Source: Mycobacterium sp. KBS0706
Lineage (GTDB): Bacteria > Pseudomonadota > Alphaproteobacteria > DSM-16000 > Inquilinaceae
DNA: 64,000 nt
Reading direction: 5' to 3'
Assembly: GCF_005938675.2 (NCBI RefSeq)
Contig: NZ_VCCH02000031.1
Coordinates: 1-64,000 of the forward strand
Below are positions 53,192 through 61,983 of this stretch, in pieces. The notes below the pieces were generated by a model. The model saw nothing but the letters and a program-made list of their open reading frames with translations, made no database searches and had not been told where the DNA came from. Within the stretch, counting starts at the first letter, position 1, and each line of letters starts with the position of its first letter. The translations under genes and the position numbers were made by a program.

Positions 53192-55951
53192 TCAGGCCCT
53201 CCGCCGGGTCGCGGCGGTGGCGTAGCGGCCGACCAGCAGGCGGATCTGCGCCAGCAGCTCGTGCTGCTCGAAGGCCGCCTTCTGCAGGATGTGCTCGACA
53301 CCGCCGTTCAGGCGGCGGTGGTCGTGGGCGGTGAGGTCGGCGGCGGTGACGATGATCACCGGGATGCCGCCGAATTCGGGCACCTTCCGGCAGGCGGCGA
53401 GGAATTCGAAGCCGTCCATCTCCGGCATCATCAGGTCGAGCAGGATGAGATCCGGCCTTTCGCGGCCCATCCGCGCCAGCGCCTCGCGGCCGTCGCCGGC
53501 CTCGGCGACCTTCCAGCCCTCGCCGATCAGCAGGCGGCGCATCATCAACCGGGTCGGCGCATCGTCCTCGACCACCAGCACGCGGCGCGTCGCCGCGACC
53601 GCGGACCGGTAGCGGGCCAGGATCGCGGCGAGGCGGGCGCGGTCGATCGGCTTGTTGAGGTAGTCCGACGCGCCGAGGGCGATGCCCTTATGCTTCTCGT
53701 CGACGATCGTGACCATGATCACGGGAATGCCCGCCAGCTCCGGGTCCGACTTCAGCTCCTGCAGCACGCTCCAGCCGTCCATGTCCGGCATCAGCACGTC
53801 GAGGGTGATGACCGACGGGCGCTGCATCCGGGCGGCCGCCAGCGCCTCGGCGCCGTTCCCGGCGGTGACGACGTCGAAGCCCTCGCGGCCGAGGAAGCGA
53901 CGCATCAGGTCGCGCACCGTGGCGTCGTCATCGACCACCAGGACCCGGTCGGCGACGGCGCGCGTCGCGTCGGGAATGGCAGCGACGATGCCGACCGGCG
54001 CGGGAGCCGGCCCGGGGATCACCTCCGCCGTCACGACAGAGCCCGCCGGCAGGCGGACGGTGAAGCTGGTGCCGATTCCCGGCTCGCTCTCGACCGCGAT
54101 GGTGCCGCCCATCAGCGCCGCCAGCCGCTGGCTGATCGCCAGCCCCAGCCCGGTGCCGCCATATTTGCGGGTGGTCGAGCTGTCGGCCTGGGTGAATTCC
54201 TGGAACAGCCGGCCGAGCTGGTCCCGGGTCATGCCGATGCCGGTGTCCGAGACGCGGAACCGGATCCAGCCCTCCTCGGCATCGCGCGCCACCGCCAGCG
54301 TCACCGTTCCGCCTTCGGTGAACTTGCAGGCATTGCTCAGCAGGTTGAGGATGATCTGCCGCAGGCGGGTCTGGTCGGTCCGCATGGCGCCGAGCCCGGC
54401 CGGCCGCTCGACCACCAGGCGGTTGCCGTTACGGTCGGCCAGCGGCTGCGCCGCGCCGGCCAGATCGGCGACCAGGGCGGCGAGGTCGATCTCCTCCTCA
54501 TGCAGGTCGAGCCGCCCGGCCTCGATCTTCGACAGGTCCAGCACGTCGTTGATCAGCTCCAGCAGGTGCCGGCCGGCGCGCAGGATGCGGTCCAGCGGCT
54601 CGCCGAACTCCGTCAGCGCCTGGTCCGCGGCATCCTCCGCCAGCATCTCCGCCAGGCCGATGATGGCGTTGAGCGGGGTTCGCAGCTCGTGGCTCATATT
54701 CGCCAGGAAACGGCTTTTCGCCAGCGTCGCGTGGGTGGCCTGGTCGCGGGCATCGGCCAGCCGGTCGACCAGCTCGCCCAGCTGCGCCTCCCGCGCCTTC
54801 AGCTCGGTGATGTCGGTGAACACCCCGACGCAGCCGCCATCGGCGGTGATGCGCTCGCTGATCTTCAGCCAGCGGCCGCCGGCCCGCCGCTGCTCATAGG
54901 CGCCGCCCGGATGGTGATGCCGATCGAGCCGTGCCGTCAGCCAGGCGTCGAGATGGCCGTTGGCGTCCGGGATCATCCCGGCCTGTGCGGCGGCCTGGAT
55001 CACCTCCTGGTAATGGATGCCCGGCGCGATCGCGACATCGACTCCGGCATACATCTCGCGATAGCGGCTGTTGCAGATCACCAGCCGGTCCTCGGCATCG
55101 TACAGGGCGAAGCCTTCGGAGATGGTCTCGATCGCCTCGCCGAGCTGGCGCCGGGCCCGCTGCGCCTCGGCCTCCGCCTCGCGGTGCTGCCGTTCCAGCC
55201 GGTCGCGCTCGACCAGGCTGCGCTGCAGCAGCCCGAGAGTCCGCGTCATCTCGCCGATCTCGTCATGCCCGGCCGGCGGCAGCGCGACGTCGAGCCGGCC
55301 GCTGGTGATCGCGGCCATGGCGTGCTCGAGCTGGCGCAGCGGCCCGATGATCGAGCGGACGATGACCGCGGTCAGCACCGCCGCGAGCAGGAAGGCGAGG
55401 ACGCCGGTCGCCAGCGACAGCTGCACCGCCGTCTCGGCGTTCTGGGCGGCCGCGTCGCGCTTGGCCACGGCCTCGTCCTCGAGCCGATCGACCATCCCGG
55501 CCAGGGCGGCGTCGATCGCCAGGATGTGGTTGCGGGTCTGCGACATCAAGGCGTTGCCGACGACGCGCTGGTCGTCGGTGTAGGCGTCGACCGCCTTGAG
55601 CGCCTGGTCCATCAGCGGCCCGATCTCGGCCTGGATCGACCGGACGCCGTCGGGATCGTAGGGGTCCAGGGCGGCGAGGTCGGCCGCCAGCTGGTCCCTG
55701 GCGGCGCGGGCGTTCATCTCCGACCGCACGAGCAGGCTCACGGCCAGGTCGGTCAGCCAGTATTTGAGGTCGCCGAAATCCTTGTTCGCCTTGTTGGCCG
55801 TCTTCAGCACCGAGACCAGCCGCGCCTCGTCGGCCAGCGCCGCCGCTTCGGACGCCACCTGGCGGTTAAGATAGAGCGTGGTCAGGGTGAGGATCGCCAG
55901 CAGCAGGACCGCCAGGGAGACCAGCCGGGTACGGATCGAAAGCTGCGACAT
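53192..55951 (-). CDS. Hybrid sensor histidine kinase with two receiver domains
   Basis: The 919-residue protein has two membrane helices (about 8-30 and 190-215) around a helical periplasmic sensor region. A HAMP domain (about 215-265), a PAS domain (270-395) and a HisKA/HATPase_c kinase core follow, with the phosphorylated His421 in NMSHELRTPLNAIIG and the G-box YGGTGLGLAI. Two receiver domains end the protein (LVVDDDATVRDL... and LVVEDDAPTRLM...). Start 55951 (MSQLSIRTRLVS) is preferred to 55978. The heme-domain protein gene lies 39 bases upstream, suggesting that it supplies the signal. Confidence 0.93.
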   Translation of the reverse strand: MSQLSIRTRLVSLAVLLLAILTLTTLYLNRQVASEAAALADEARLVSVLKTANKANKDFGDLKYWLTDLAVSLLVRSEMNARAARDQLAADLAALDPYDPDGVRSIQAEIGPLMDQALKAVDAYTDDQRVVGNALMSQTRNHILAIDAALAGMVDRLEDEAVAKRDAAAQNAETAVQLSLATGVLAFLLAAVLTAVIVRSIIGPLRQLEHAMAAITSGRLDVALPPAGHDEIGEMTRTLGLLQRSLVERDRLERQHREAEAEAQRARRQLGEAIETISEGFALYDAEDRLVICNSRYREMYAGVDVAIAPGIHYQEVIQAAAQAGMIPDANGHLDAWLTARLDRHHHPGGAYEQRRAGGRWLKISERITADGGCVGVFTDITELKAREAQLGELVDRLADARDQATHATLAKSRFLANMSHELRTPLNAIIGLAEMLAEDAADQALTEFGEPLDRILRAGRHLLELINDVLDLSKIEAGRLDLHEEEIDLAALVADLAGAAQPLADRNGNRLVVERPAGLGAMRTDQTRLRQIILNLLSNACKFTEGGTVTLAVARDAEEGWIRFRVSDTGIGMTRDQLGRLFQEFTQADSSTTRKYGGTGLGLAISQRLAALMGGTIAVESEPGIGTSFTVRLPAGSVVTAEVIPGPAPAPVGIVAAIPDATRAVADRVLVVDDDATVRDLMRRFLGREGFDVVTAGNGAEALAAARMQRPSVITLDVLMPDMDGWSVLQELKSDPELAGIPVIMVTIVDEKHKGIALGASDYLNKPIDRARLAAILARYRSAVAATRRVLVVEDDAPTRLMMRRLLIGEGWKVAEAGDGREALARMGRERPDLILLDLMMPEMDGFEFLAACRKVPEFGGIPVIIVTAADLTAHDHRRLNGGVEHILQKAAFEQHELLAQIRLLVGRYATAATRRRA

Positions 55952-55990
55952 GCCGCTCCTCGGCGGCCGGCGGCCCACCGCCGGTCGGGC

Positions 55991-56773
55991 TCAGTCGAAC
56001 AAGGTGACGCTGACGACGCCGCCCAGATCCCCCAGGCTCGCGCCTTCCTTCGGATAGCCGGTGATGTCGATCTCGCCCTTGGGCTTGCCGTGGCAGGAGA
56101 GGCAGTCGGCGCCGTAATATTCCGGCACCAGGACGCGGGTGGCAGGACGCCCGTTCACGGTGGTCGTCGCGGCGTAGACGGCATCCTTGGTCCAGCCGGG
56201 CGACTGGAACTTGGTGCGGATGACATCGGTCTCGAACGCGTCGGGTGAAGCCTTGCGGTTGCGCACCAGCTCCGGCGGCGCCGTCACCTTGATCTCGGCC
56301 CGGCCGCTCTGGTCCCGGCGGAACTGCTCGGTCGCCAGCCGGGCGAAGACGGCGGGAACGAAGCCTTTGAAGCCCGCCCCCTTCTCGTTGATCACGGGCT
56401 GGTTGGCGTCCATCACCTCCTTGACCGCCTGGGCCATGGCGGTGAGCAGCCGCCCCTTCTCCGACCCTGGATCGACCTTGCGCGGATCGACGCCGGTGGT
56501 CGCGATCATGTTCCGGATCGCCGCCTCGACGACCACGTCGCCGGTGAGCCCCTTGTCGCCGAGCGCGGGGTCGTTGATCCGGGCCTGGTTCCCCGAGATC
56601 ACGGTGCGCGCGCTGCGCAGGAACTCGGCCAGGCTGAGCGCCGCGTCCACATCGTCCTGGCCTGCCGCGAGGATGGGGGGAAGTCCCCCCGCAAGCATGC
56701 CCAGCAGGACGAGAGACGCCAACGTCTTCCTCGCCCCGGAAATCCTAAGCCACGGCCGGCCATCCCAAATCAT
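55991..56773 (-). CDS. Exported c-type heme protein of the DUF3365/Tll0287 family
   Basis: The 260-residue protein has an N-terminal signal or anchor (LASLVLLGMLAGGLPPILAAG) and a DUF3365/Tll0287-like sensor domain ending with the heme-attachment motif CLSCH (Cys224, Cys227, His228) in YGADCLSCHGKPKGE. Such domains bind one c-type heme and are thought to sense redox or gas ligands in the periplasm. AAGGG lies 5 bases before ATG 56773. It heads an operon with a hybrid histidine kinase, a response regulator and an adenylate cyclase. Confidence 0.88.
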   Translation of the reverse strand: MIWDGRPWLRISGARKTLASLVLLGMLAGGLPPILAAGQDDVDAALSLAEFLRSARTVISGNQARINDPALGDKGLTGDVVVEAAIRNMIATTGVDPRKVDPGSEKGRLLTAMAQAVKEVMDANQPVINEKGAGFKGFVPAVFARLATEQFRRDQSGRAEIKVTAPPELVRNRKASPDAFETDVIRTKFQSPGWTKDAVYAATTTVNGRPATRVLVPEYYGADCLSCHGKPKGEIDITGYPKEGASLGDLGGVVSVTLFD

Positions 56774-57153
56774 ATCGACCCTTAGGCAAAATCGCAGTAA
56801 TCGCTCAGCATTACCCAAAGATGGGAAAAGAAGTATCTCAACACCAGGATATCGTTATTGCCGGCGTGGCGCAAGCTTGGCCAGGACATCGGGCGAAGCG
56901 ATCCGGCGATTACTCGGATGGCACCGTCCTAAGGCTTTTGGAGTACATGGGATCGCCGCATCGAGATGACTAATCCCCTATGCAGGGCTTGCCCGTGGCG
57001 ATCGCCGTGTTGGAAATAAAATGTCTTCAGATCCGCATCCGGCACAACTCTGACATGAAATAGGTCAGTCTCATTGACATAAATCGACCGGCCATGGTTC
57101 GGTCGGGGAACGGCGCCGGGACAGACGCCGCGCCCAGGAAGACCGAGGACACC
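56774..57153. other. Divergent intergenic region
   Basis: This 380-base region separates the heme-protein operon from the aminotransferase gene. It is less GC-rich than its surroundings and has no ORF with convincing codon usage. It must hold promoters for both directions. An inverted repeat at 57050-57068 and a TTGACA at 57074-57079 are the only signals I can point to. Confidence 0.5.
57050..57079. promoter_or_regulatory. Possible regulator site before the class I aminotransferase
   Basis: CTGAC-N9-GTCAG is an inverted repeat (57050-57054 and 57064-57068), and TGACAT recurs at 57051-57056 and 57075-57080. A TTGACA -35-like hexamer overlaps the second copy, but no good -10 follows at normal spacing. 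Confidence 0.35.
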
Positions 57154-58374
57154 ATGACCATCGGCGACACCCATTACGCCACACGCGCCGCGCGGATGCG
57201 CGCCTCCGAGATCCGCGAGCTGCTGAAGCTGCTGGACCGGCCGGGCGTGATCTCCTTCGCCGGCGGCATCCCCGACCCGGCGCTGTTCCCGGCCGAGACC
57301 ATCCGCGCCGGCTACGAAGCCGCGCTGGCCGTCGGTGACACCGCGCTGCAGTATTCGGTCAGCGAGGGCTATGCCCCGCTGCGGCAATGGATCGCCCGGC
57401 ACATGGCCTCGATCGGCGTGCCCTGCGGCGCCGACAACATCGTCGTCACCTCCGGCTCGCAGCAGGGGCTGGACTATCTCGGCAAGCTGTTCCTGTCGCC
57501 CGGCGACACCGCGCTGGTCGGCTGGCCGACCTATCTCGGCGCGCTGCAGGCCTTCAACGCCTATGAGCCGCGCTATGACCGGCTGGAGCCGGAGCACGGC
57601 AACGCCACGCCGGACATGTACCGTGCGGCGGCCGAAGCCGCCGGAGGACGGGTGGCGTTGGCCTATCTGACGCCGGACTTCGCCAACCCGTCGGGCGAGA
57701 CGCTGAGCCGGGCCGCCCGCGAGCGCGCCTTGGCCCTGGCCGACGAGCTCGACATCCCGCTGGTCGAGGATTCGGCCTATCAGGCGCTGCGCTACGACGG
57801 CGAGGACGTGCCGCCGCTGCTGGCGCTGGACGTCGCGGCCAAGGGCGAGATCGACCGCAGCCGGGTGATCCATTGCGGCAGCTTCTCGAAGACCCTGGCG
57901 CCGGGCTTGCGCATCGGCTGGATCTGCGCCGCCCGCGGCGTGGTGCAGAAGCTGGTGCTGACCAAGCAGGCGGCCGACCTGCACACCCCGACCATCAACC
58001 AGATGGTGATGCATCACGCCGCCGAGCACGCCTATCCGGCCCAGGTGGCGAAGATCCGCGCCGCCTATCGCGACCGGCGCGACCGCATGCTGGCGGCGCT
58101 GGGGCGGCACATGCCGGCGGGGGTCAACTGGACCCGGCCGGAGGGCGGCATGTTCATCTGGGTGACGCTGCCCGAGAGCCTGGACGGCGCCGATCTGCTG
58201 GCCCGGGCGGTGGACCAGGGCGTCGCCTTCGTCCCCGGCCGCGCCTTCCACGCCGACGGCCGCCACGGCAACACGCTGCGCCTGTCCTTCTCCCTGGCCG
58301 ACGGCGCGGCGATCGACGAGGGCATCGGCCGGCTGGGCGCACTGATCGCGGGTGCGGCGAAGGCGGCGGCCTGA
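57154..58374 (+). CDS. Class I PLP aminotransferase, 2-aminoadipate/aromatic type
   Basis: The 406-residue aminotransferase resembles the LysN/AraT group that acts on 2-aminoadipate, aromatic or branched amino acids: ISFAGGIPDPALFP, QYSVSEGYAPLRQWIA, TSGSQQGLDYLGKLFLSPGD, PDFANPSGETLS and the PLP-lysine motif GSFSKTLAPGLRIGW. Start 57154 (MTIGDTHYATRAARM) fits the family; GTG or ATG codons upstream at 57094 give an unlikely extension. A helper regulator is not adjacent. The physiological substrate is uncertain. Confidence 0.9.
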   Translation: MTIGDTHYATRAARMRASEIRELLKLLDRPGVISFAGGIPDPALFPAETIRAGYEAALAVGDTALQYSVSEGYAPLRQWIARHMASIGVPCGADNIVVTSGSQQGLDYLGKLFLSPGDTALVGWPTYLGALQAFNAYEPRYDRLEPEHGNATPDMYRAAAEAAGGRVALAYLTPDFANPSGETLSRAARERALALADELDIPLVEDSAYQALRYDGEDVPPLLALDVAAKGEIDRSRVIHCGSFSKTLAPGLRIGWICAARGVVQKLVLTKQAADLHTPTINQMVMHHAAEHAYPAQVAKIRAAYRDRRDRMLAALGRHMPAGVNWTRPEGGMFIWVTLPESLDGADLLARAVDQGVAFVPGRAFHADGRHGNTLRLSFSLADGAAIDEGIGRLGALIAGAAKAAA

Positions 58375-58410
58375 GGCGGGCGGTTTACCCGCCGTTGGGC
58401 AGATGACCTT

Positions 58411-58491
58411 TTGCCTCTCCCGCTTGCGAGACCTTTTCAAAAAGGCTGAGGCCTAACCTTTCATAATCCCCCCTCCCCTTGCGGGAGGGGG
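58411..58491. repeat. Left flanking repeat (parts A and B)
   Basis: Part A (58411-58437, TTGCCTCTCCCGCTTGCGAG...) and part B (CCCCCTCCC at 58469-58477 pairing with GGGAGGGGG at 58483-58491) both recur in inverse orientation at 60681-60862. They flank the low-GC lipase segment. A short CCTTTT/AAAAGG hairpin lies between A and B. Confidence 0.6.
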
Positions 58492-58648
58492 CTGGGCGCG
58501 GCGTCTGGGCTGGACATGCCAATTGCGAGGCTCCCGCTCGGTTTCGGCAGGAACACTAAAGCCGAAAGTAGCTTCCACAGGAAAGGCCGCCCGCATTGAC
58601 GGCCGCCTATGGTCGGAACAAGCTCAGCGGGCTTCTGAAGGGATTTGA

Positions 58649-58906
58649 ATGGCCCGTCGTATCGCCGCCGCCGCTGCCATGGCACTCATTGCTTTGGCGG
58701 CGTGCAGCTATGAGGAAGCCGGGAACCACGACTTCGTGAACTTCGAAGTCGATCCGATCGCCGTCACGCCGTCCGCCGTGCAGCCGAAGGCGGATGCCCA
58801 TTGCGCCCGGTATGGTCGACAGGCTGTGCTTGCCGACTTTTTCGGCACCCGAATGACCTTCAACTGCATCGAGCCGGCGAAAGCGGTGCCAACGTTCACT
58901 CCATAG
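58649..58906 (+). CDS. Small lipoprotein
   Basis: The 85-residue product has a lipoprotein signal (MARRIAAAAAMALIALAACS; lipobox LAAC, lipidated Cys19). The mature part of 67 residues has two further cysteines (AHCARYG and FNCIEP) likely to form a disulfide. GAAGGGA lies 6 bases before ATG 58649. I do not recognise the family, but the fold pattern is like other small periplasmic anchored proteins of alphaproteobacteria. Confidence 0.75.
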   Translation: MARRIAAAAAMALIALAACSYEEAGNHDFVNFEVDPIAVTPSAVQPKADAHCARYGRQAVLADFFGTRMTFNCIEPAKAVPTFTP

Positions 58907-58921
58907 AGGCGGCCGACACCG

Positions 58922-59116
58922 CTACTGCCGCGTCCCATCCAGGCGCAGTCGCTCCTCGCACCCCTCTGCAATGAGCCGCCAGGTCGCGGCCCCATCGCCG
59001 TCACCCAATGCCTCCAGCCGCTTCGCGCGGTCCGCTGCCGCCACTGGCGCGCGATCCGTGCAGGCGAACCATGATGCCAGCCGAGCGCCGGAGGTCTCGG
59101 TCGGAGGGGATAGTGA
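58922..59116 (-). pseudogene. Possible C-terminal remnant of a broken gene
   Basis: The minus strand carries 64 sense codons with native-like high-GC codon use, ending at TAG (58922-58924). They encode SWFACTDRAPVAAADRAKRL and more, ending EERLRLDGTRQ. An in-frame TGA lies immediately upstream (59117-59119) and there is no ATG or GTG in between, so it lacks a start. It looks like the tail of a gene truncated at the edge of the lower-GC lipase segment. The remaining part of 58907-59242 shows no other gene. Confidence 0.35.
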
Positions 59117-59242
59117 TCACGAGTCCAGAAATTGATGTGGCCCGTACCCTAGCGCCAGTGCAGTGATGGGAGTATGCTCCCCGTCAAATTGATAGTTCGC
59201 AACCCGCATAGTCAACATATGGCATTAGAAAGGCAGATAGTT

Positions 59243-60556
59243 ATGCCAACATTCGCGTTAATTCCTGGAATAATGGGAACTTACCTCAAGAGGAATGGAG
59301 CGGAGATCTGGCCCCTTTTTCACGGCAGCTCTGATGATCAGGCCCGACAACTCACAAAGGAGGACACAGAGACAGGAGATATCATCGGAAGCATTAGAGG
59401 ATTCTATGACATATATGACCCCACAGTAAATTACATCAAGAAAGACACTAACTGGTCACTGAAGACGTTTCCGTACGATTGGCGCGTCGACCTGCTAACA
59501 ACCGCCGTTCTGTTGCGAGATTTTCTTGACGGAATTCGAGGGCCGATCATTATCATCGCTCACAGCATGGGTGGTTTAATCACTCGGCATCTGCTGGAGA
59601 GTGGAAACTACCGAAACGCAAACATTACAGACGTCATATTTGCAGCGACCCCGCATCTCGGCGCGCCTGAAGCGCTGATGCGCATTTTGGGACAGACTGG
59701 GCTTGGGTGCCTCTCGCTCAATCCGGCGAATTTCGCCTATATGGCTGGCTTCGCTCAAACATTTCCGGCAGGGCATCAGCTACTTCCTGCGCCTGGCCGC
59801 AGCTTCTTCAGAACTCCACCAGGCTGGACAGTCGATCTATACAACGGGAAATTCAAGCCGAGCGATGCTGCATTTCAATATGGGGTTGGACGAGTTGCCG
59901 CACTTCACGCAGGACTGACAGGCCGGATTCCCGAAGGCACCAAATACCACTGCTTCTACGGAGATTCGATCGATCGCACGAGAATTGCCGTCGACCTTAT
60001 TGAGAGCAAAGGAGGGCTACGCATCAATCCCGATCAACCGACAGATTGCTTCGCGCTGGGTGATGGAACAGTCCCGATTTGGAGTTCGTCCACACAAAGA
60101 ATTGCTTGGTCAACAATCACCGGATGCCCATCCGATCACATCGGTGTTGCCAGCGATGGTCTTCTGCTGAAGTTCCTTGGCCAACTATCCGGCGCGACCG
60201 TCGCCGCGAGTACCGCCCCGACACTTGCGTTGAACAGCCGGGCCTTTCTGCCCGGCTCCCTTGCAAATGTGATTCTCGACCTCCGCGGATCTCCATCCAA
60301 GATTGGTGGTCATATAGCCATCTTTTCAGCCGACAACACGGAGGCCGCAGTTGGGGAGGTGTTGCCGGTAAGCACGGCGGCGGCAACGGATTTCCTTTCA
60401 CTTTGGGTCCCGATGCCAAACAAAGCCGGCCAATACGTGGTCAAATTTGTCGATACGAACCAGAATGCAGTCCAGTCAAGCCCGTGCAATGTCGTGACAC
60501 GCAAGTCTGCCGCCAGGGCGAGAAAGAGAACGGCAGAAACGGTGGTTGCATTCTAG
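59243..60556 (+). CDS. LCAT-like/lipase-type alpha/beta hydrolase, probably acquired by transfer
   Basis: The 437-residue protein belongs to the lecithin:cholesterol-acyltransferase-like hydrolases. The N-terminal LIPGIMGTYLKR is the family's oxyanion region. The nucleophile is Ser108 in IAHSMGGLITRHLLESG, the acid is Asp274 in ALGDGTVPIWSS and the base is His299 in SDHIG. There is no signal peptide. A beta-rich C-terminal domain (about 330-415) follows and a basic tail ends it. Base composition is far lower in GC than the neighbours, with A/T-ending codons (ATA, TTA, AGA), indicating recent horizontal transfer. ATG 59243 gives the family N-terminus; ATG 59174 is an alternative. Confidence 0.85.
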   Translation: MPTFALIPGIMGTYLKRNGAEIWPLFHGSSDDQARQLTKEDTETGDIIGSIRGFYDIYDPTVNYIKKDTNWSLKTFPYDWRVDLLTTAVLLRDFLDGIRGPIIIIAHSMGGLITRHLLESGNYRNANITDVIFAATPHLGAPEALMRILGQTGLGCLSLNPANFAYMAGFAQTFPAGHQLLPAPGRSFFRTPPGWTVDLYNGKFKPSDAAFQYGVGRVAALHAGLTGRIPEGTKYHCFYGDSIDRTRIAVDLIESKGGLRINPDQPTDCFALGDGTVPIWSSSTQRIAWSTITGCPSDHIGVASDGLLLKFLGQLSGATVAASTAPTLALNSRAFLPGSLANVILDLRGSPSKIGGHIAIFSADNTEAAVGEVLPVSTAAATDFLSLWVPMPNKAGQYVVKFVDTNQNAVQSSPCNVVTRKSAARARKRTAETVVAF

Positions 60557-60680
60557 TGGTCACAAAAGGACGCTTGGTACCCGCCTGATGAGTCGGCTTG
60601 GGGTCGACAGCGTTCCATGGGGAACGGGACCAGGCGTCAGATCTGAACCACTAGGTTTCACGCCGGCTCTGACGTCGAAA

Positions 60681-60862
60681 ACCCCTTCCCCCTATCCCCC
60701 TTCCGCAAGGGGGGGGAATTCATTTTGCTTTCGGCCGATATCGTTGCGAGCATCTCACGCCGCTGCGCGGCCCGGAACGGAAAGAAAGTTTTAACTTCTT
60801 CAAGAGCCTCAGAGACAATCCGAAGGACATTCGGAAAAAGTCTCGCTTGCGGGAGAGGCAAT
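60681..60862. repeat. Right flanking repeat (parts B and A, inverted)
   Basis: Part B (CCCCCTT-CCGC-AAGGGGG within 60681-60720) and part A (TCTCGCTTGCGGGAGAGGCA at 60841-60860) are inverse counterparts of the parts at 58411-58491. The 325-base gap 60557-60881 otherwise has no gene; it is moderately AT-rich around 60780-60840. Confidence 0.55.
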
Positions 60863-60881
60863 GTAAACCCTGCGGCCACGC

Positions 60882-61550
60882 TCAGTAGAGTCCAGGAATC
60901 AAACGCCACGTACGACCACGATAGGCCTGGTATTCGGCGCCGAACTGGTGGGCCAGCAACCGCTCCTCGGCCCGGATGCGGGCCAGGAGCGGCAGCAGGT
61001 TGAGCAACGCCAGCATCACCCCGACGGCCGAGCGGAAGGCCAGCGCCCAGCCCAGAGCGCCGACCAACAGCCCGAGATAGCTGGGATGGCGGATCACGCC
61101 GTAGATGCCGGTCGTGACCAGCGTGTGCCCCGGCTGGATCGCCACCAGCCCGCTGAACCGCCGGCCGAGCACGAAGACCGGCCACAGCCGCACCACGCCG
61201 CCGAGGGCGAACAGCACGACCCCGAGCCAGCGGACCGTGTCGCCGTCGAGGGTCCAGGCCCCCATGCGGTCGGTCCAGGCCGGCACATAGGCTCCGAGCA
61301 ACCCGAGCACGGCGAAGGCCGCCAGCACCCAGCGGTTGCCGCGGTCCTCGCGCTCGCCGGGGCTGAGATTGCCGCCGCTGAACAGACCGGCCGCGGTCAG
61401 CACCACGGTGATCACGACCAGGGCGGTGCGGGCCGGATGGGCGAAGAAGGCGGCGAACCCGCCCCAGCCGAGCACGGCCAGGCCGAGATAGACCAGGACG
61501 CCGAGCACGGCGACCAGCACCGTCCGCGGCGAAAGCATCGATCGATCCAT
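60882..61550 (-). CDS. Membrane methyltransferase, isoprenylcysteine/phospholipid methyltransferase-like
   Basis: The 222-residue integral membrane protein has about five helices. Its C-terminal signature is that of the ICMT/PEMT family: LVTTGIYGVIRHPSYLGLLVGALGW, then RIRAEERLLAHQFGAEYQAYRGRTWRLIPGLY. The RHPxY and EE residues bind SAM. It probably methylates a lipid or a membrane-embedded small molecule. GGGAGG lies 8 bases before ATG 61550. The substrate is unknown. Confidence 0.88.
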   Translation of the reverse strand: MDRSMLSPRTVLVAVLGVLVYLGLAVLGWGGFAAFFAHPARTALVVITVVLTAAGLFSGGNLSPGEREDRGNRWVLAAFAVLGLLGAYVPAWTDRMGAWTLDGDTVRWLGVVLFALGGVVRLWPVFVLGRRFSGLVAIQPGHTLVTTGIYGVIRHPSYLGLLVGALGWALAFRSAVGVMLALLNLLPLLARIRAEERLLAHQFGAEYQAYRGRTWRLIPGLY

Positions 61551-61621
61551 CCGGCGCCTCCCGGGATCACGGATTCCCGAGGACTCAATGCCGGACGGCC
61601 GGCCGATGTTCCTGCGAGACC

Positions 61622-61873
61622 TCAAGCCTCCGGGGCGTCGTCCCGGAAATACGGCTCGACCGTGCCGGTCATCTTCATCGTCAGCGGGTTGCCGCGGCGG
61701 TCCAGCGCCTTGCCCATCGACAGGCGGACCCAGCCCTCGCTGACGCAATACTCCTCGACATTGGTGCGCTCGGCGCCGTTGAAGCGGATGCCGACGCCGC
61801 GGCGCAGCGCCGCCTCGTCGAAATGCGGGCTGTTCGGATTGTTCGACAGGCGGTCGGGCGGGGTGTCGGCCAT
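61622..61873 (-). CDS. DUF3297 family protein
   Basis: The 83-residue protein is a close match to DUF3297: DTPPDRLSNNPNSPHFDEAALRRGVGIRFNGAERTNVEEYCVSEGWVRL and MTGTVEPYFRD. ATG 61873 has GGGAG 6 bases upstream. It has no known function. It lies 71 bases upstream of the membrane methyltransferase gene on the same strand. Confidence 0.93.
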   Translation of the reverse strand: MADTPPDRLSNNPNSPHFDEAALRRGVGIRFNGAERTNVEEYCVSEGWVRLSMGKALDRRGNPLTMKMTGTVEPYFRDDAPEA

Positions 61874-61983
61874 CATCGGCTCCCGGCAGTGGCGGCGGAT
61901 GGCGGGTGATAGCCGCACGCGGCGGCGCTGACAATGCGCGAGGCGGGTGCTATCCGATCCGGAAGAACCGACGGGGACAGGCG

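Noticed and set aside
53261..56248. A 995-codon open frame antisense to the hybrid kinase and heme gene
   Set aside because: It spans two clear genes on the other strand and reads as Arg/Gly/His-rich low complexity; it is a mirror effect of GC-rich third positions.
58708..59004. A 98-codon minus-strand frame overlapping the small lipoprotein
   Set aside because: It is antisense to the lipoprotein gene, whose signal peptide, lipobox and ribosome-binding site are convincing. The frame has no family features.
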